From positions 71,527 through 135,526 of the forward strand of contig UQKK01000006.1 of assembly GCA_900541505.1 (NCBI GenBank): a stretch of DNA of 64,000 bases, in the 5' to 3' direction. The first letter of the stretch is position 1. Every line of letters begins with the position of its first letter. Positions 25,704-33,068 of this stretch are shown piece by piece. The position numbers and the translations under genes are program-made. Below the pieces are notes generated by a model. That model worked only from the letters and a program-made list of their open reading frames with translations. It had not been told where the DNA came from and searched no databases. Source of the DNA: an uncultured Ruminococcus sp. Lineage in GTDB: Bacteria > Bacillota > Clostridia > Lachnospirales > Lachnospiraceae.

Positions 25704-26100
25704 GTTGTTCTGGTGGAATGACAGAAAAATGTCGGTTTGAGTGTCGGTTTAATGTCGGTTTAAACAAAACGAAAAGGAAAGCGGTTAAAAAAGTACACTG
25801 GCAAGAAAGAGAGCCACTGCTTATCAGAAATATGTTCTGGTAGTCGGTGGTTTTCATTTGCGGAAAAATCCGCTGAACCTGCCCGTTCGGTGTATCTGCG
25901 GAAAACCTTTGGACTGCCTGCTATGTGCCTCTGCGGAAACTTTGGACTTGTCTGATTTGTGCCTCCCGCACAATCTTTTTTGCAACCAAAATCTGTGTTA
26001 TGCTGTCTAACATACAGAACGGTTCTGAAAAAGAAAAGGCATGCCGAAAGAAAATCAACAGAGAAGTGCATGACTTCCGTAAAAAGGGAGGTACACATAA
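25704..26100. repeat. Non-coding spacer with short tandem repeats
   Basis: Three copies of a TGTCGGTTT unit occur at about 25729-25761. Then about three imperfect units of 33-35 bp, each built on TCTGCGGAAA(A)CCTTTGGAC-like sequence, run from 25858 to 25971. A ribosome binding site (AAAGGGAGG) for the sigma factor gene closes the spacer. No protein gene is supported on either strand. Confidence 0.5.
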
Positions 26101-26652
26101 ATGTCTGATAAGAAGGAAAAACAGGCGGATATCCGCCTTGTGAAGAAGGCGATGCGGGGAAACGCGGAGGCGTACGGACTCTTGGTCGCACAGCACCAGG
26201 AATATCTCTATAAGATGGCGTTTATCTATATGCAAAACGGGGAGGATGCGCTGGATGTGGTGCAGACTACCGTGCTCAAAGGCTATCAGCACATCAAAAA
26301 GCTGAAAAATCCCGAATGGTTTAAAACATGGCTCACGAGTATCCTGATTCACACGGCGGCGGATGCGGGGAAGAAAATCGTATACTACAGTGACATTGAG
26401 AGCCGGCACATACCCGCACGGCAAATCGGCGTCTCTCTGGAGGAAAAATGTGACTTAAATGAAGCAATCCTAAAGCTCCCGGAGAAATACCGGACAGCTA
26501 TCATCCTGAAATACTTCAGCCAAATGTCGGTGGATGAAATCGCGCGGACGATGAATGCTCCGTCCGGCACGGTGAAAGCGTGGCTGAGCAGAGGAAGAGA
26601 TGAGATAAAAAAATATTTGAAGGAGGATTACATGTATGCAAAATCTATTTGA
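26101..26652 (+). CDS. ECF-type RNA polymerase sigma factor
   Basis: This 183-residue protein has the sigma-70 region 2 (about 20-85, with LYKMAFIYMQNGEDALDVVQTTVLKGYQ) and region 4 (about 120-170, LPEKYRTAIILKYFSQMSVDEIARTM then GTVKAWLSRGR). It lacks regions 1 and 3, as is usual for extracytoplasmic-function sigma factors. It resembles the SigV group of Firmicutes. It overlaps the next gene, a membrane DUF4179 protein, by 17 bp. This is the standard sigma/anti-sigma arrangement, so it is probably held inactive at the membrane until an envelope signal arrives. Confidence 0.92.
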   Translation: MSDKKEKQADIRLVKKAMRGNAEAYGLLVAQHQEYLYKMAFIYMQNGEDALDVVQTTVLKGYQHIKKLKNPEWFKTWLTSILIHTAADAGKKIVYYSDIESRHIPARQIGVSLEEKCDLNEAILKLPEKYRTAIILKYFSQMSVDEIARTMNAPSGTVKAWLSRGRDEIKKYLKEDYMYAKSI

Positions 26653-27715
26653 AGAGATTGAAGTTCCAAGAGAAAAGTTAAATCAAACCATAGAAAACAG
26701 CATGGATATCATCCGCAGGCAGAGCAGAGAAAAGAGGAAAAGAAAGATTTTCACCGGGTGCACGGCGGCAGCGGTTTTGGTTGCGGCGGGTGTGGGATTC
26801 TGCGCGGCGAACCCGACCATCGCGGCGGACATTCCCCTGATAGGAAATATTTTTGCAAGAGAATCCGGCAAGGCGGTCTACGGCGGAGATTATACAAAGG
26901 ATGCAGAGCCTGTGACCGGTACAAACGTCAGCGAGTCCAACGGGGTGAAGATAACCTTATCCGAAATGTACTGCAACACCGAGGGGATGAATGTGTCTGT
27001 TCTCATAGAATCCGAGGAGGCATTCCCGGATTGTGTGCATGATTTTGAATATCAGGACGGGGAAGAGACTATCAGCTATCTGTTCCTGGACACAACACAG
27101 GAATATTCCTTCCTGGATACGCCCATTGAATGGCAGACACAGGTAAACGGAGAATTTATCGATGACCATACGTTTGCGGGAATATTTCGCATGGATTTGA
27201 ATGTAAATGAATTTTACTGGGCGGATATACCGGATGCATTTCAATGGAAAATGGATGTGAGTGGAATTTCCTCCGCAAAAATGCCGGAAAGTACAGAGCA
27301 ATATCAGCAGGAGGGTACCTGGTCTTTCGCTGCAGACGTGTCAAAGGACAGCAGCCAGACCATCACCAAGGAGGTCAACGAGTATGCGCCAAACGGCATG
27401 GGCATCGTTTCCGTGGAAAAAACGCCTTATGAAATCATACTGAATGAGGATTACCGGGAAGAGGCGAACACCATGGGGGATATAGAAGGACTGCGCAGGG
27501 TCATCCTGGACGCGGACGGAAAGTATATGGCGGATAAAGTCGGCATGATACCCGTGGGAGACCATAATGTCTCAAAGATTCACATTTATTTCTACCCAAC
27601 ATCTACGGAGGAGGCACACAGAGAAGTCATAGAACGCATGGAAGATGCGGATTTTGCCGAATATATCAGAGAGATATCGGTGTACCATATAGAGATAGCA
27701 TTTGAGGGGAAATAA
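26636..27715 (+). CDS. DUF4179 anti-sigma factor
   Basis: This 359-residue protein has a short cytosolic N-terminus (about 1-38), one transmembrane helix (about 39-58) and a long extracytoplasmic DUF4179 region that begins NPTIAADIPLIGNIFARES. The N-terminal piece is expected to bind the sigma factor encoded just upstream, and the outer domain to sense envelope stress. The 17-bp overlap with the sigma gene supports coupled translation. There is no obvious terminator directly after it; A+T-rich DNA follows. Confidence 0.85.
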   Translation: MQNLFEEIEVPREKLNQTIENSMDIIRRQSREKRKRKIFTGCTAAAVLVAAGVGFCAANPTIAADIPLIGNIFARESGKAVYGGDYTKDAEPVTGTNVSESNGVKITLSEMYCNTEGMNVSVLIESEEAFPDCVHDFEYQDGEETISYLFLDTTQEYSFLDTPIEWQTQVNGEFIDDHTFAGIFRMDLNVNEFYWADIPDAFQWKMDVSGISSAKMPESTEQYQQEGTWSFAADVSKDSSQTITKEVNEYAPNGMGIVSVEKTPYEIILNEDYREEANTMGDIEGLRRVILDADGKYMADKVGMIPVGDHNVSKIHIYFYPTSTEEAHREVIERMEDADFAEYIREISVYHIEIAFEGK

Positions 27716-27793
27716 ACGGGGTTGGAAATTTTCAGAATCTATTGACTTATGTGGTCTAAATATGTTAAATATATTATATATAATAAAACTGTC

Positions 27794-27810
27794 ATTTTAT
27801 AATATAAAAT
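27794..27810. promoter_or_regulatory. 17-bp palindrome, copy 1 (candidate IclR operator)
   Basis: ATTTTATAATATAAAAT is a perfect palindrome around its central base, 78 bp before the GltS-like gene. Its reverse complement, with one end base changed, occurs at 30248-30264 and 30344-30360. All three flank genes of the same putative regulon. Confidence 0.6.
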
Positions 27811-27887
27811 TTTTTATTTTCCCAATGATTAGCCCTCCTGACAGGTTTTTATTTGTGTTGACACAAGTTTGAAAGGAGAGATATAAA

Positions 27888-29261
27888 ATGACAGCATCAG
27901 ATTCCGTTGTTTTAATTATTCAAACATTTGCAGTATTAAGTGTGCTTTTAGTCTGTGGGGTGATTCTGCGCGCAAAAGTAAAAATTTTTCAAAAGCTGTA
28001 TCTGCCGGCGTGTGTGATTGGGGGATTTGTCGGTCTGCTTCTGGGACCAAATGTCTTGGATATATTACCGATATCCGAAGATATGATGTCTGCGGTATCC
28101 GCACTCCCATCGGTTCTATTTATTCCTGTTATAGCCGCACTGCCGGTCTGCAGTGGGAAGATTGATTTTAAGAACATAAAAAAGCAGAAAGCGCCATTGA
28201 TTTGCGCGGCGGTGATTTGTCTGGGCTTTACGTTGCAATATGCAGTGGGATTGTTAGTGAATCTCTTATCGGATTTCCTGGGAACAGAGACGTATCCTAC
28301 CTTTGGTCTGGAACTTGCTATGGGATTTGGCGGCAGTCACGGGCAAGTTGGAGCGGTAGGGGGTATGTTGGAAGCACTGGAACAGCCTTACTATCAGACA
28401 GCGATGGGAGTTACATCTACGACGGCTACTGTGGGTATACTGGGCGGTCTCATAATTGGTACGTTTATGATTAATATGGCAATCCGCCGTAATTATACCG
28501 TTGTCGTAAAAGATATATCCGCTGTGCCGAAAGAAATGAGTGTCGGCTATTATTCCAGAGGACAGAAACGTCCCAGCCTGGGAGAGCAAACCATGATAAC
28601 AAGCAGTGTGGAGACTTTGTCTCTTCACTTGGGACTTATGCTTCTGGCGACAGGAGGCGGATATGTTTTATCGAATTATATAAATAAGCTGGGATGGTCC
28701 CTACTGGGAGCGATAGCGACTTGGGTCTATGCCTTACTCGTGATGTATGTCCTCTGGTTCATTATCCGTAAATGCAAACTGGATTATCTGTTTGATGAAA
28801 AAGTGAAAAATTCTATTACCGGTCTAATTACGGACTATTTAATCGTTGCGGCAATTATGAGTATCCCCGTAGAGGTGGTAGCAAGTTATTGGCAGCCGTT
28901 GCTTGTAATGTGTATTTTAGGATTGATAATGACACCGCTTCTGATATATTTTGTGTGCAAAAAATGTTTGGATGAATATTGGTTTGAGAATACGCTGGGT
29001 TCTTTGGGGTGTCTGACAGGACAGTTTATCACAGGGATGCTGTTGATAAAAATGGCTGACCCGGATTTGGAAACACCAGTCCTCGCAGATTTTGGTGCAG
29101 GATATACGATTCAGAATTTCTACTGTATACCTTTGATAAGCCTGATGTTTCCTTTTGTTGTGTCCAATGGACCGGGAGCGGGACTTTTACTGAATCTCGG
29201 CTTGGCAGTTGTTTTTACTGTTATCATCGTATTGATTGGACGGATGGGACGGAAAGCGTAA
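27888..29261 (+). CDS. GltS-family sodium/dicarboxylate-amino acid symporter
   Basis: This 457-residue protein has about ten to twelve transmembrane helices. It carries the GltS hallmark GFGGSHGQVGAVGGM in the middle of the first half and a related inverted half with GCLTGQFITGML. GltS proteins import glutamate with sodium; relatives import other anionic compounds. It lies beside an IclR regulator and an M20 amidohydrolase and shares an operator-like palindrome with them. The imported compound may therefore be an N-acylated or peptide-linked glutamate-like substrate that the hydrolase cleaves. This substrate guess is inference. A GAAAGGAGAG ribosome binding site precedes the start. Confidence 0.88.
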   Translation: MTASDSVVLIIQTFAVLSVLLVCGVILRAKVKIFQKLYLPACVIGGFVGLLLGPNVLDILPISEDMMSAVSALPSVLFIPVIAALPVCSGKIDFKNIKKQKAPLICAAVICLGFTLQYAVGLLVNLLSDFLGTETYPTFGLELAMGFGGSHGQVGAVGGMLEALEQPYYQTAMGVTSTTATVGILGGLIIGTFMINMAIRRNYTVVVKDISAVPKEMSVGYYSRGQKRPSLGEQTMITSSVETLSLHLGLMLLATGGGYVLSNYINKLGWSLLGAIATWVYALLVMYVLWFIIRKCKLDYLFDEKVKNSITGLITDYLIVAAIMSIPVEVVASYWQPLLVMCILGLIMTPLLIYFVCKKCLDEYWFENTLGSLGCLTGQFITGMLLIKMADPDLETPVLADFGAGYTIQNFYCIPLISLMFPFVVSNGPGAGLLLNLGLAVVFTVIIVLIGRMGRKA

Positions 29262-29298
29262 TTTACTAAATTCTATATAAAAAACGACGACATACAGA

Positions 29299-29338
29299 GA
29301 TGGATGGAGCCTTCGGATACAGGCCCATCCATCTTTTT
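29299..29338 (+). terminator. Rho-independent terminator after the symporter gene
   Basis: GATGGATGG pairs with CCATCCATC and TTTTT follows, 38 bp after the stop codon. Confidence 0.9.
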
Positions 29339-29389
29339 GCCTCAACCTGGTGTACTGTCTCATTATGTGAAATATGAATGAGAAAGTAA

Positions 29390-30166
29390 CTAGAAGGGCA
29401 TACGTGATAATTCTCGTGCAACAGGTTCCATGGCTTCTTTTAGGGTATCCAGATACGCCTCATCTGCACGCTGAACCGGCAGGGAAATAACGACAGAGAC
29501 AACGACTCTTCCGGTATGTTTAAAGACAGGATACGCAATTGTACATACTCCTTCCTGAAATTCTTCGCGTTCAATACAGTATCCCTGTTTTCGGAGTATC
29601 CCTAATTGTTTTTTTAATTCGGTTTTGTCGGTTATAGTATTCGGAGTGAAGGCAGTCATTTCCAAAGTTTCCATATGCTTTTCCAGCATTTTTTCAGAAA
29701 GACCTGTGAGATACATCTTGCCCTGTGCCGTACAGTGCAGTGGGAGATGTGTCCCTACAGGGGTACTCGTATGAACCGGGCGTGTTGACTCAAATTGATA
29801 TAGGCACGTCCCCATAAAACAGTCTTTTACCCAACCACAGTAGCATAATAAAACAGTTTCATTAAATTGGCGGAATAATCTTTCTAAATAAGGTTTACCG
29901 AGCTGAACGACATTCTGATTGTCATAGATTTTAGAAGCGATATCGAAGGACTTCCATCCCATTTTGTAGTTCTGTGTGTCAAAATTTTTCTCGATATATC
30001 CCCGTGCTTCCAGTGTTTTTAATAAGTGGTAGGCAGTCGTCTTGTTCAGATTACAATGCTCTGCTATCTCGGATAGACGATAACCTGCCCCGCCGTCTAT
30101 GATATATTCCCAAATTTCAAAAGCTCTATGTACAGACTGTATATTTTTAATTTGCTTATCTTCCAT
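29390..30166 (-). CDS. IclR family transcriptional regulator
   Basis: This 258-residue protein has an N-terminal winged helix-turn-helix (YRLSEIAEHCNLNKTTAYHLLKTLEARGYIE). A C-terminal IclR ligand-binding domain follows, with PVGTHLPLHCTAQGKMYLTGL and GYCIEREEFQEGVCTIAYPVF. IclR proteins usually control adjacent catabolic genes in response to a small metabolite. It is divergent from the M20 hydrolase gene and convergent with the symporter gene. The start at 30166 is used because the GGGGAGG ribosome binding site lies 12 bp before it; an in-frame TTG at 30187 overlaps that site. Palindromes near its promoter suggest autoregulation. Confidence 0.92.
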   Translation of the reverse strand: MEDKQIKNIQSVHRAFEIWEYIIDGGAGYRLSEIAEHCNLNKTTAYHLLKTLEARGYIEKNFDTQNYKMGWKSFDIASKIYDNQNVVQLGKPYLERLFRQFNETVLLCYCGWVKDCFMGTCLYQFESTRPVHTSTPVGTHLPLHCTAQGKMYLTGLSEKMLEKHMETLEMTAFTPNTITDKTELKKQLGILRKQGYCIEREEFQEGVCTIAYPVFKHTGRVVVSVVISLPVQRADEAYLDTLKEAMEPVARELSRMPF

Positions 30167-30217
30167 TTGAAAGAGTAACCTCCCCAATTATTATTTACAG
30201 AAACAAAGATTATTTAC

Positions 30218-30246
30218 ATTATATCATTAGTGTTTTATACACGCAA
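30218..30246 (-). promoter_or_regulatory. Promoter of the IclR gene
   Basis: On the minus strand TTGCGT (30246-30241), 17 bp, TATAAT (30223-30218). The 17-bp palindrome copy 2 abuts the -35 on its upstream side. Confidence 0.75.
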
Positions 30247-30247
30247 T

Positions 30248-30264
30248 ATTTTATATTATAAAAC
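30248..30264. promoter_or_regulatory. 17-bp palindrome, copy 2 (candidate IclR operator)
   Basis: ATTTTATATTATAAAAC, next to the -35 of the IclR promoter. It is the reverse-complement form of the copy before the symporter gene and identical to copy 3. Confidence 0.6.
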
Positions 30265-30289
30265 TATATATAACTATTATAAAATTTTA

Positions 30290-30318
30290 TTGACTAATCC
30301 TTCGGATTAGTATAAAAT
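30290..30318 (+). promoter_or_regulatory. Promoter toward the M20 hydrolase gene, with hairpin in the spacer
   Basis: TTGACT, 17 bp, TAAAAT. An inverted repeat CTAATCC-TTC-GGATTAG (30294-30310) fills the region between the two hexamers, a position where bound protein would block or distort the promoter. Confidence 0.65.
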
Positions 30319-30343
30319 ATGTGTGGGAAATAATAAAACTAAT

Positions 30344-30360
30344 ATTTTATATTATAAAAC
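30344..30360. promoter_or_regulatory. 17-bp palindrome, copy 3 (candidate IclR operator)
   Basis: Identical to copy 2 and placed about 20 bp after the expected start of the hydrolase transcript, where binding would repress. A leader of about 200 nt follows (30361-30566). It holds a hairpin ATCCCC/AGGGGAT near 30389-30411 but no riboswitch that is recognised. Confidence 0.6.
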
Positions 30361-30566
30361 AAGAGGGCTTTAAAACTAAAAACAGGAAATCCCCTTTCTG
30401 AATAGGGGATACCCACTCTGTACCAGGGCACACATGCCTTACACTGCAAGATTTTCTTGCTTTGCGGCGTTAGATTCAATTGTCTGTTTTGCAGAGCTCG
30501 AAAATCTCAATGGTTGAGACCTAAGAGTAGGAAAGAGAGGGGTTGCGATGATAAAGGAGAATAGGG

Positions 30567-31751
30567 ATGATTTATACGGATATTGACAGATATGTAGAAA
30601 AATACCGTGAAGAAGCTGTAGATTTCCTAAAAGAGATGATACAGACTCCGAGCCCTACAGGAGAAGAACTTGAAATCAGTAAAGTAGTAATGAAGTGGCT
30701 GAAAAGAGAAAATCTGCCGGTGGAGGTTTATGCGAAAGAACCGACGAGACCGAATATTATATCCAACTGGTGCGGAAATCCGGACGGACGTAAATTTATG
30801 TTTAATGGACATTACGATGTTTTCCCTCCGACAGTTGAGGAAAAGAAGGTAAGGGACCCGTGGTCAGGTGAAATCATAGATGGAAATATCTATGGAAAAG
30901 GGAGTGTGGACATGAAAGCGGGTCTTGCAGCCGGAATAATGGCAGTAAAGTTATTGAAGCGCAGCGGGTTCATTCCCAATGGTTCCATTTCAATCAGCTG
31001 TGTTTGTGATGAAGAGCAAGGCGGAAAATATGGAACGTTGTATTTAATTTCCCAAGGACTTCTAGATGCAGATTTTGGAGTCTGCATGGAGGCTTCAGAA
31101 GATTCAGTAATCGTAGAGAGTGATGGGAGGATTGCCTATTCTGTCACCTATCAATGTGAAGGATGGCATGCAGGACTCAGGAAAAACCGAGATAATGCGA
31201 TTCAAAAGTCTTGCAAGGCAATCGAAAGGTTATATCAGTATGATGATGTATTAAAAAGGGAAAGAAATTATGGATTTGAAGAGGGCGGCGCTATTTTGTC
31301 AATAACGGAAATTCATGCGGGGGAAGCTTCAAATATTCAGCCGGATTCTTGTACGTTTTCGGTGGACAGACGGTATACAAAGGGAGAAACGATAGAAAGC
31401 GCAACAAAAGAGTTAAAAGAAGTATTAGATGAGCTGAAAATGGCTGACCCGGATATGGACTACCAACTGGATATGCCAATCGCAAATCCGCAGCTCTCTA
31501 TGGATACAAATAACCTGTGTATACGCGCGGCAGTTGAAGCGGCGGAAGAGGTTTTGAGAAAAACGATAAAGTTGGGAAGAAGATGCAGTGGAGGAGATAC
31601 ATCGAAAATCACATCTGCTTACGGCTATCCTTTACCCCAGTTTGGTCCGGGACGTTTTAATCAACTGTGCACACCAACAGAGCATGTTGACTTGGATGAA
31701 TATATTAATTTTATCAAAATTTACATGCGTATGGTAATGAAGCTACTTTAA
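30567..31751 (+). CDS. M20 family metallohydrolase (ArgE/DapE/CPG2 type)
   Basis: This 394-residue protein has the M20 zinc-site pattern: H82-x-D84 in NGHYDVFPP, the bridging aspartate in GKGSVDMKAG, the E-E pair in CDEEQGGKYG, an acidic ligand in MEASED, and the final histidine in CTPTEHVDL. A lid/dimerisation domain lies in the middle (about 180-290). The family removes acyl groups from amino acids or splits peptides with terminal glutamate. Its link with a GltS-type importer suggests an intracellular hydrolase acting on the imported compound. An AAAGGAG ribosome binding site precedes the start. Confidence 0.9.
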   Translation: MIYTDIDRYVEKYREEAVDFLKEMIQTPSPTGEELEISKVVMKWLKRENLPVEVYAKEPTRPNIISNWCGNPDGRKFMFNGHYDVFPPTVEEKKVRDPWSGEIIDGNIYGKGSVDMKAGLAAGIMAVKLLKRSGFIPNGSISISCVCDEEQGGKYGTLYLISQGLLDADFGVCMEASEDSVIVESDGRIAYSVTYQCEGWHAGLRKNRDNAIQKSCKAIERLYQYDDVLKRERNYGFEEGGAILSITEIHAGEASNIQPDSCTFSVDRRYTKGETIESATKELKEVLDELKMADPDMDYQLDMPIANPQLSMDTNNLCIRAAVEAAEEVLRKTIKLGRRCSGGDTSKITSAYGYPLPQFGPGRFNQLCTPTEHVDLDEYINFIKIYMRMVMKLL

Positions 31752-31810
31752 AGGTTCCATATGTGGGAATAGAAAGAAATACTATTTGGTGGAAAAAGTA
31801 ATCCTATTGA

Positions 31811-31857
31811 AAAAAGGGCTATCCGGGCAGAACAGTCTGCCGGGATAGCCCTCCTTT
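31811..31857. terminator. Bidirectional terminator between M20 and queT genes
   Basis: AGGGCTATCC pairs with GGGATAGCCCT and an inner GGCAG/CTGCC stem extends it. A-rich sequence precedes and CTCCTTTTC follows, so it can serve the convergent genes on both sides. Confidence 0.8.
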
Positions 31858-31927
31858 TCATACGGTAAATATAATGCCAGTTTATCTTAAATTCTGCGAT
31901 TCTCTCCTATAGCCTGCGACTCTTTCC

Positions 31928-32437
31928 TTACACTCCGCGGGTCTCTGTCTTAAACAGGATGTATCTGTATTTATACAGTGCAGTATGCAGAATCATTCCC
32001 AGAACACCGCAGGAAATCACCTCGCCAATGCCGACGGTCAACATCATAAACGGAATCGGGAATGGGAGCTGATATCCGTATTTCAACACAAACGGAACAA
32101 TCAGGGCATTCGCGATAATTGGCGGGAGCGGCGCGAGATACTTGCTGCGATTGCGGAGCATCCAGGTGAAAACTGCTGCAATTAATGTCGCCAGGCTTCC
32201 GAAAATGATATCCGGGACGATACATCCTCCTAAAATATTACTGAGCAGGCACCCGATGAATAAACCGGGAATCGCTGCCGGTGTAAAGACCGGAAGAATC
32301 GTCAATGCCTCTGAGATACGGACCTGAACTTCTCCGTAGGAAAAGGACGCGCCGAGCAGTGTCAGCACGACATAGATGGCAGCAATCATGGCTGCCTGTG
32401 CCATAAACAGCACTTTGGTTTGTTGAGAGTTTTTCAT
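31928..32437 (-). CDS. queT: QueT family queuosine-precursor transporter (ECF S component)
   Basis: This 169-residue protein has about five to six transmembrane helices. The QueT pattern is visible in AAIYVVLTLLGASFSYGEVQVRISEAL, GLFIGCLLSNILGG and a C-terminal GEVISCGVLGMIL. QueT is the substrate-binding subunit of an energy-coupling-factor importer for queuosine precursors such as preQ1. A preQ1-I-type riboswitch lies directly before the ribosome binding site, which supports both the substrate and the control by ligand. The shared ECF ATPase/T module is not in the window. Confidence 0.93.
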   Translation of the reverse strand: MKNSQQTKVLFMAQAAMIAAIYVVLTLLGASFSYGEVQVRISEALTILPVFTPAAIPGLFIGCLLSNILGGCIVPDIIFGSLATLIAAVFTWMLRNRSKYLAPLPPIIANALIVPFVLKYGYQLPFPIPFMMLTVGIGEVISCGVLGMILHTALYKYRYILFKTETRGV

Positions 32438-32446
32438 TTTTCAATC

Positions 32447-32488
32447 TCCTTTAGTTTTGTTTTACGTGTGGAAGGTCTCGAACACACG
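32447..32488 (-). promoter_or_regulatory. preQ1-I-type riboswitch controlling queT
   Basis: On the minus strand CGTGTG pairs with CACACG around a 12-base loop that begins TTCGAG. An A-rich tail follows (TAAAACAAAACTAA) that runs into the AAGGAG ribosome binding site. This is the compact hairpin plus A-rich tail pseudoknot of class I preQ1 riboswitches. Ligand binding would hide the ribosome binding site. Recognition is by eye; a covariance-model score would settle it. Confidence 0.75.
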
Positions 32489-32560
32489 GCACATTTAACG
32501 GCGGTGACCGCCGGCAAGCCCGATAAGACCTTATTTTTAATGGGCTTTGCTACGGGAGGT

Positions 32561-32589
32561 AGTATAGCACATCCTTGTGAGGTTTGCAA
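32561..32589 (-). promoter_or_regulatory. Promoter of queT
   Basis: On the minus strand TTGCAA (32589-32584), 17 bp, TATACT (32566-32561), about 115 nt before the queT start. Its sequence is closely related to the antitoxin promoter at 32952-32980. Confidence 0.75.
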
Positions 32590-32650
32590 TGGAGGAATTT
32601 TTGAAGTGGAATTTTTAACGTGGAGAGATGTCAAGATTACAGATAGCTGA

Positions 32651-32679
32651 TTGAAAAAATAAAGCACATATGGTACACT
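32651..32679 (+). promoter_or_regulatory. Promoter of the holin-like toxin gene
   Basis: TTGAAA, 17 bp, TACACT, about 65 bp before the toxin start codon. Confidence 0.65.
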
Positions 32680-32744
32680 TGTACTAGAACAACCGTGTTA
32701 CAGGGTGGTTGACCTCTATTCTACATAGAATGGGGGTGGTGCGG

Positions 32745-32837
32745 ATGGACAAGAAACCATTTGACTTTCGTGATTTAATGGCATTTGGAATGTTCATTCT
32801 GGCATTACTGACATTCGTTTTTACGTTTATCAGATAA
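32745..32837 (+). CDS. Putative holin-like type I toxin peptide (TxpA/BsrG-like)
   Basis: This 30-residue peptide begins MDKKPFDFRDLMAFGMF and ends FTFIR, with one hydrophobic helix between. It has the pattern of the Firmicute putative holin-like toxins (TxpA/BsrE group): a charged N-terminus, a [LM]-x-F-G motif and an ILALLTFV helix. A G-rich ribosome binding site (GGGGGTGGTGCGG) precedes it. The gene sits between its own promoter and an antisense RNA gene on the other strand, the usual type I layout. An inverted repeat before (32686-32716) and after (32911-32937) the gene could fold the messenger end to end. It is too short for normal gene calling. Confidence 0.8.
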   Translation: MDKKPFDFRDLMAFGMFILALLTFVFTFIR

Positions 32838-32847
32838 TGGTTTAAAC

Positions 32848-32945
32848 ATAGAAAAACCACCCCGGAACTTTGGCGAGTGAAGAGGTGGTAATTCTATCAT
32901 CATAATTCATGAGGTCAACCCCTTGTGGGCGGTTGTTCTTTTTAT
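32848..32945 (-). ncRNA. Antisense antitoxin RNA of the holin-like toxin
   Basis: A promoter on the minus strand (32952-32980) should start an RNA near 32945. A hairpin ACCACC/GGTGGT followed by TTTTTCT on that strand (32889-32852) ends it, about 95 nt in all. It overlaps the 3' untranslated part of the toxin messenger, as RatA overlaps txpA. Confidence 0.65.
32912..32944 (+). terminator. Terminator of the toxin messenger
   Basis: CAACCCC pairs with GGGCGGTTG and TTCTTTTT follows. It lies inside the antisense RNA gene, so the two transcripts overlap by roughly 95 nt. Confidence 0.65.
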
Positions 32946-32951
32946 GTCTAT

Positions 32952-32980
32952 AATATAGCATATCCCTTCGACGTTTGCAA
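32952..32980 (-). promoter_or_regulatory. Promoter of the antitoxin RNA
   Basis: On the minus strand TTGCAA (32980-32975), 17 bp, TATATT (32957-32952). It is stronger than the toxin promoter by consensus match, as expected for an antitoxin. Confidence 0.7.
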
Positions 32981-33068
32981 TGGAGGAAATTTTTAGATTT
33001 CAATACTTACCAGCATTTTCTCCATAAAGAGGAAAAGCCGCCCAATAATGACTTGGAGCGGCAGTGCC

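Noticed and set aside
25704..25971. CRISPR array suggested by 33-35 bp repeats
   Set aside because: The units are adjacent and imperfect without spacers, and no cas gene is in the window.
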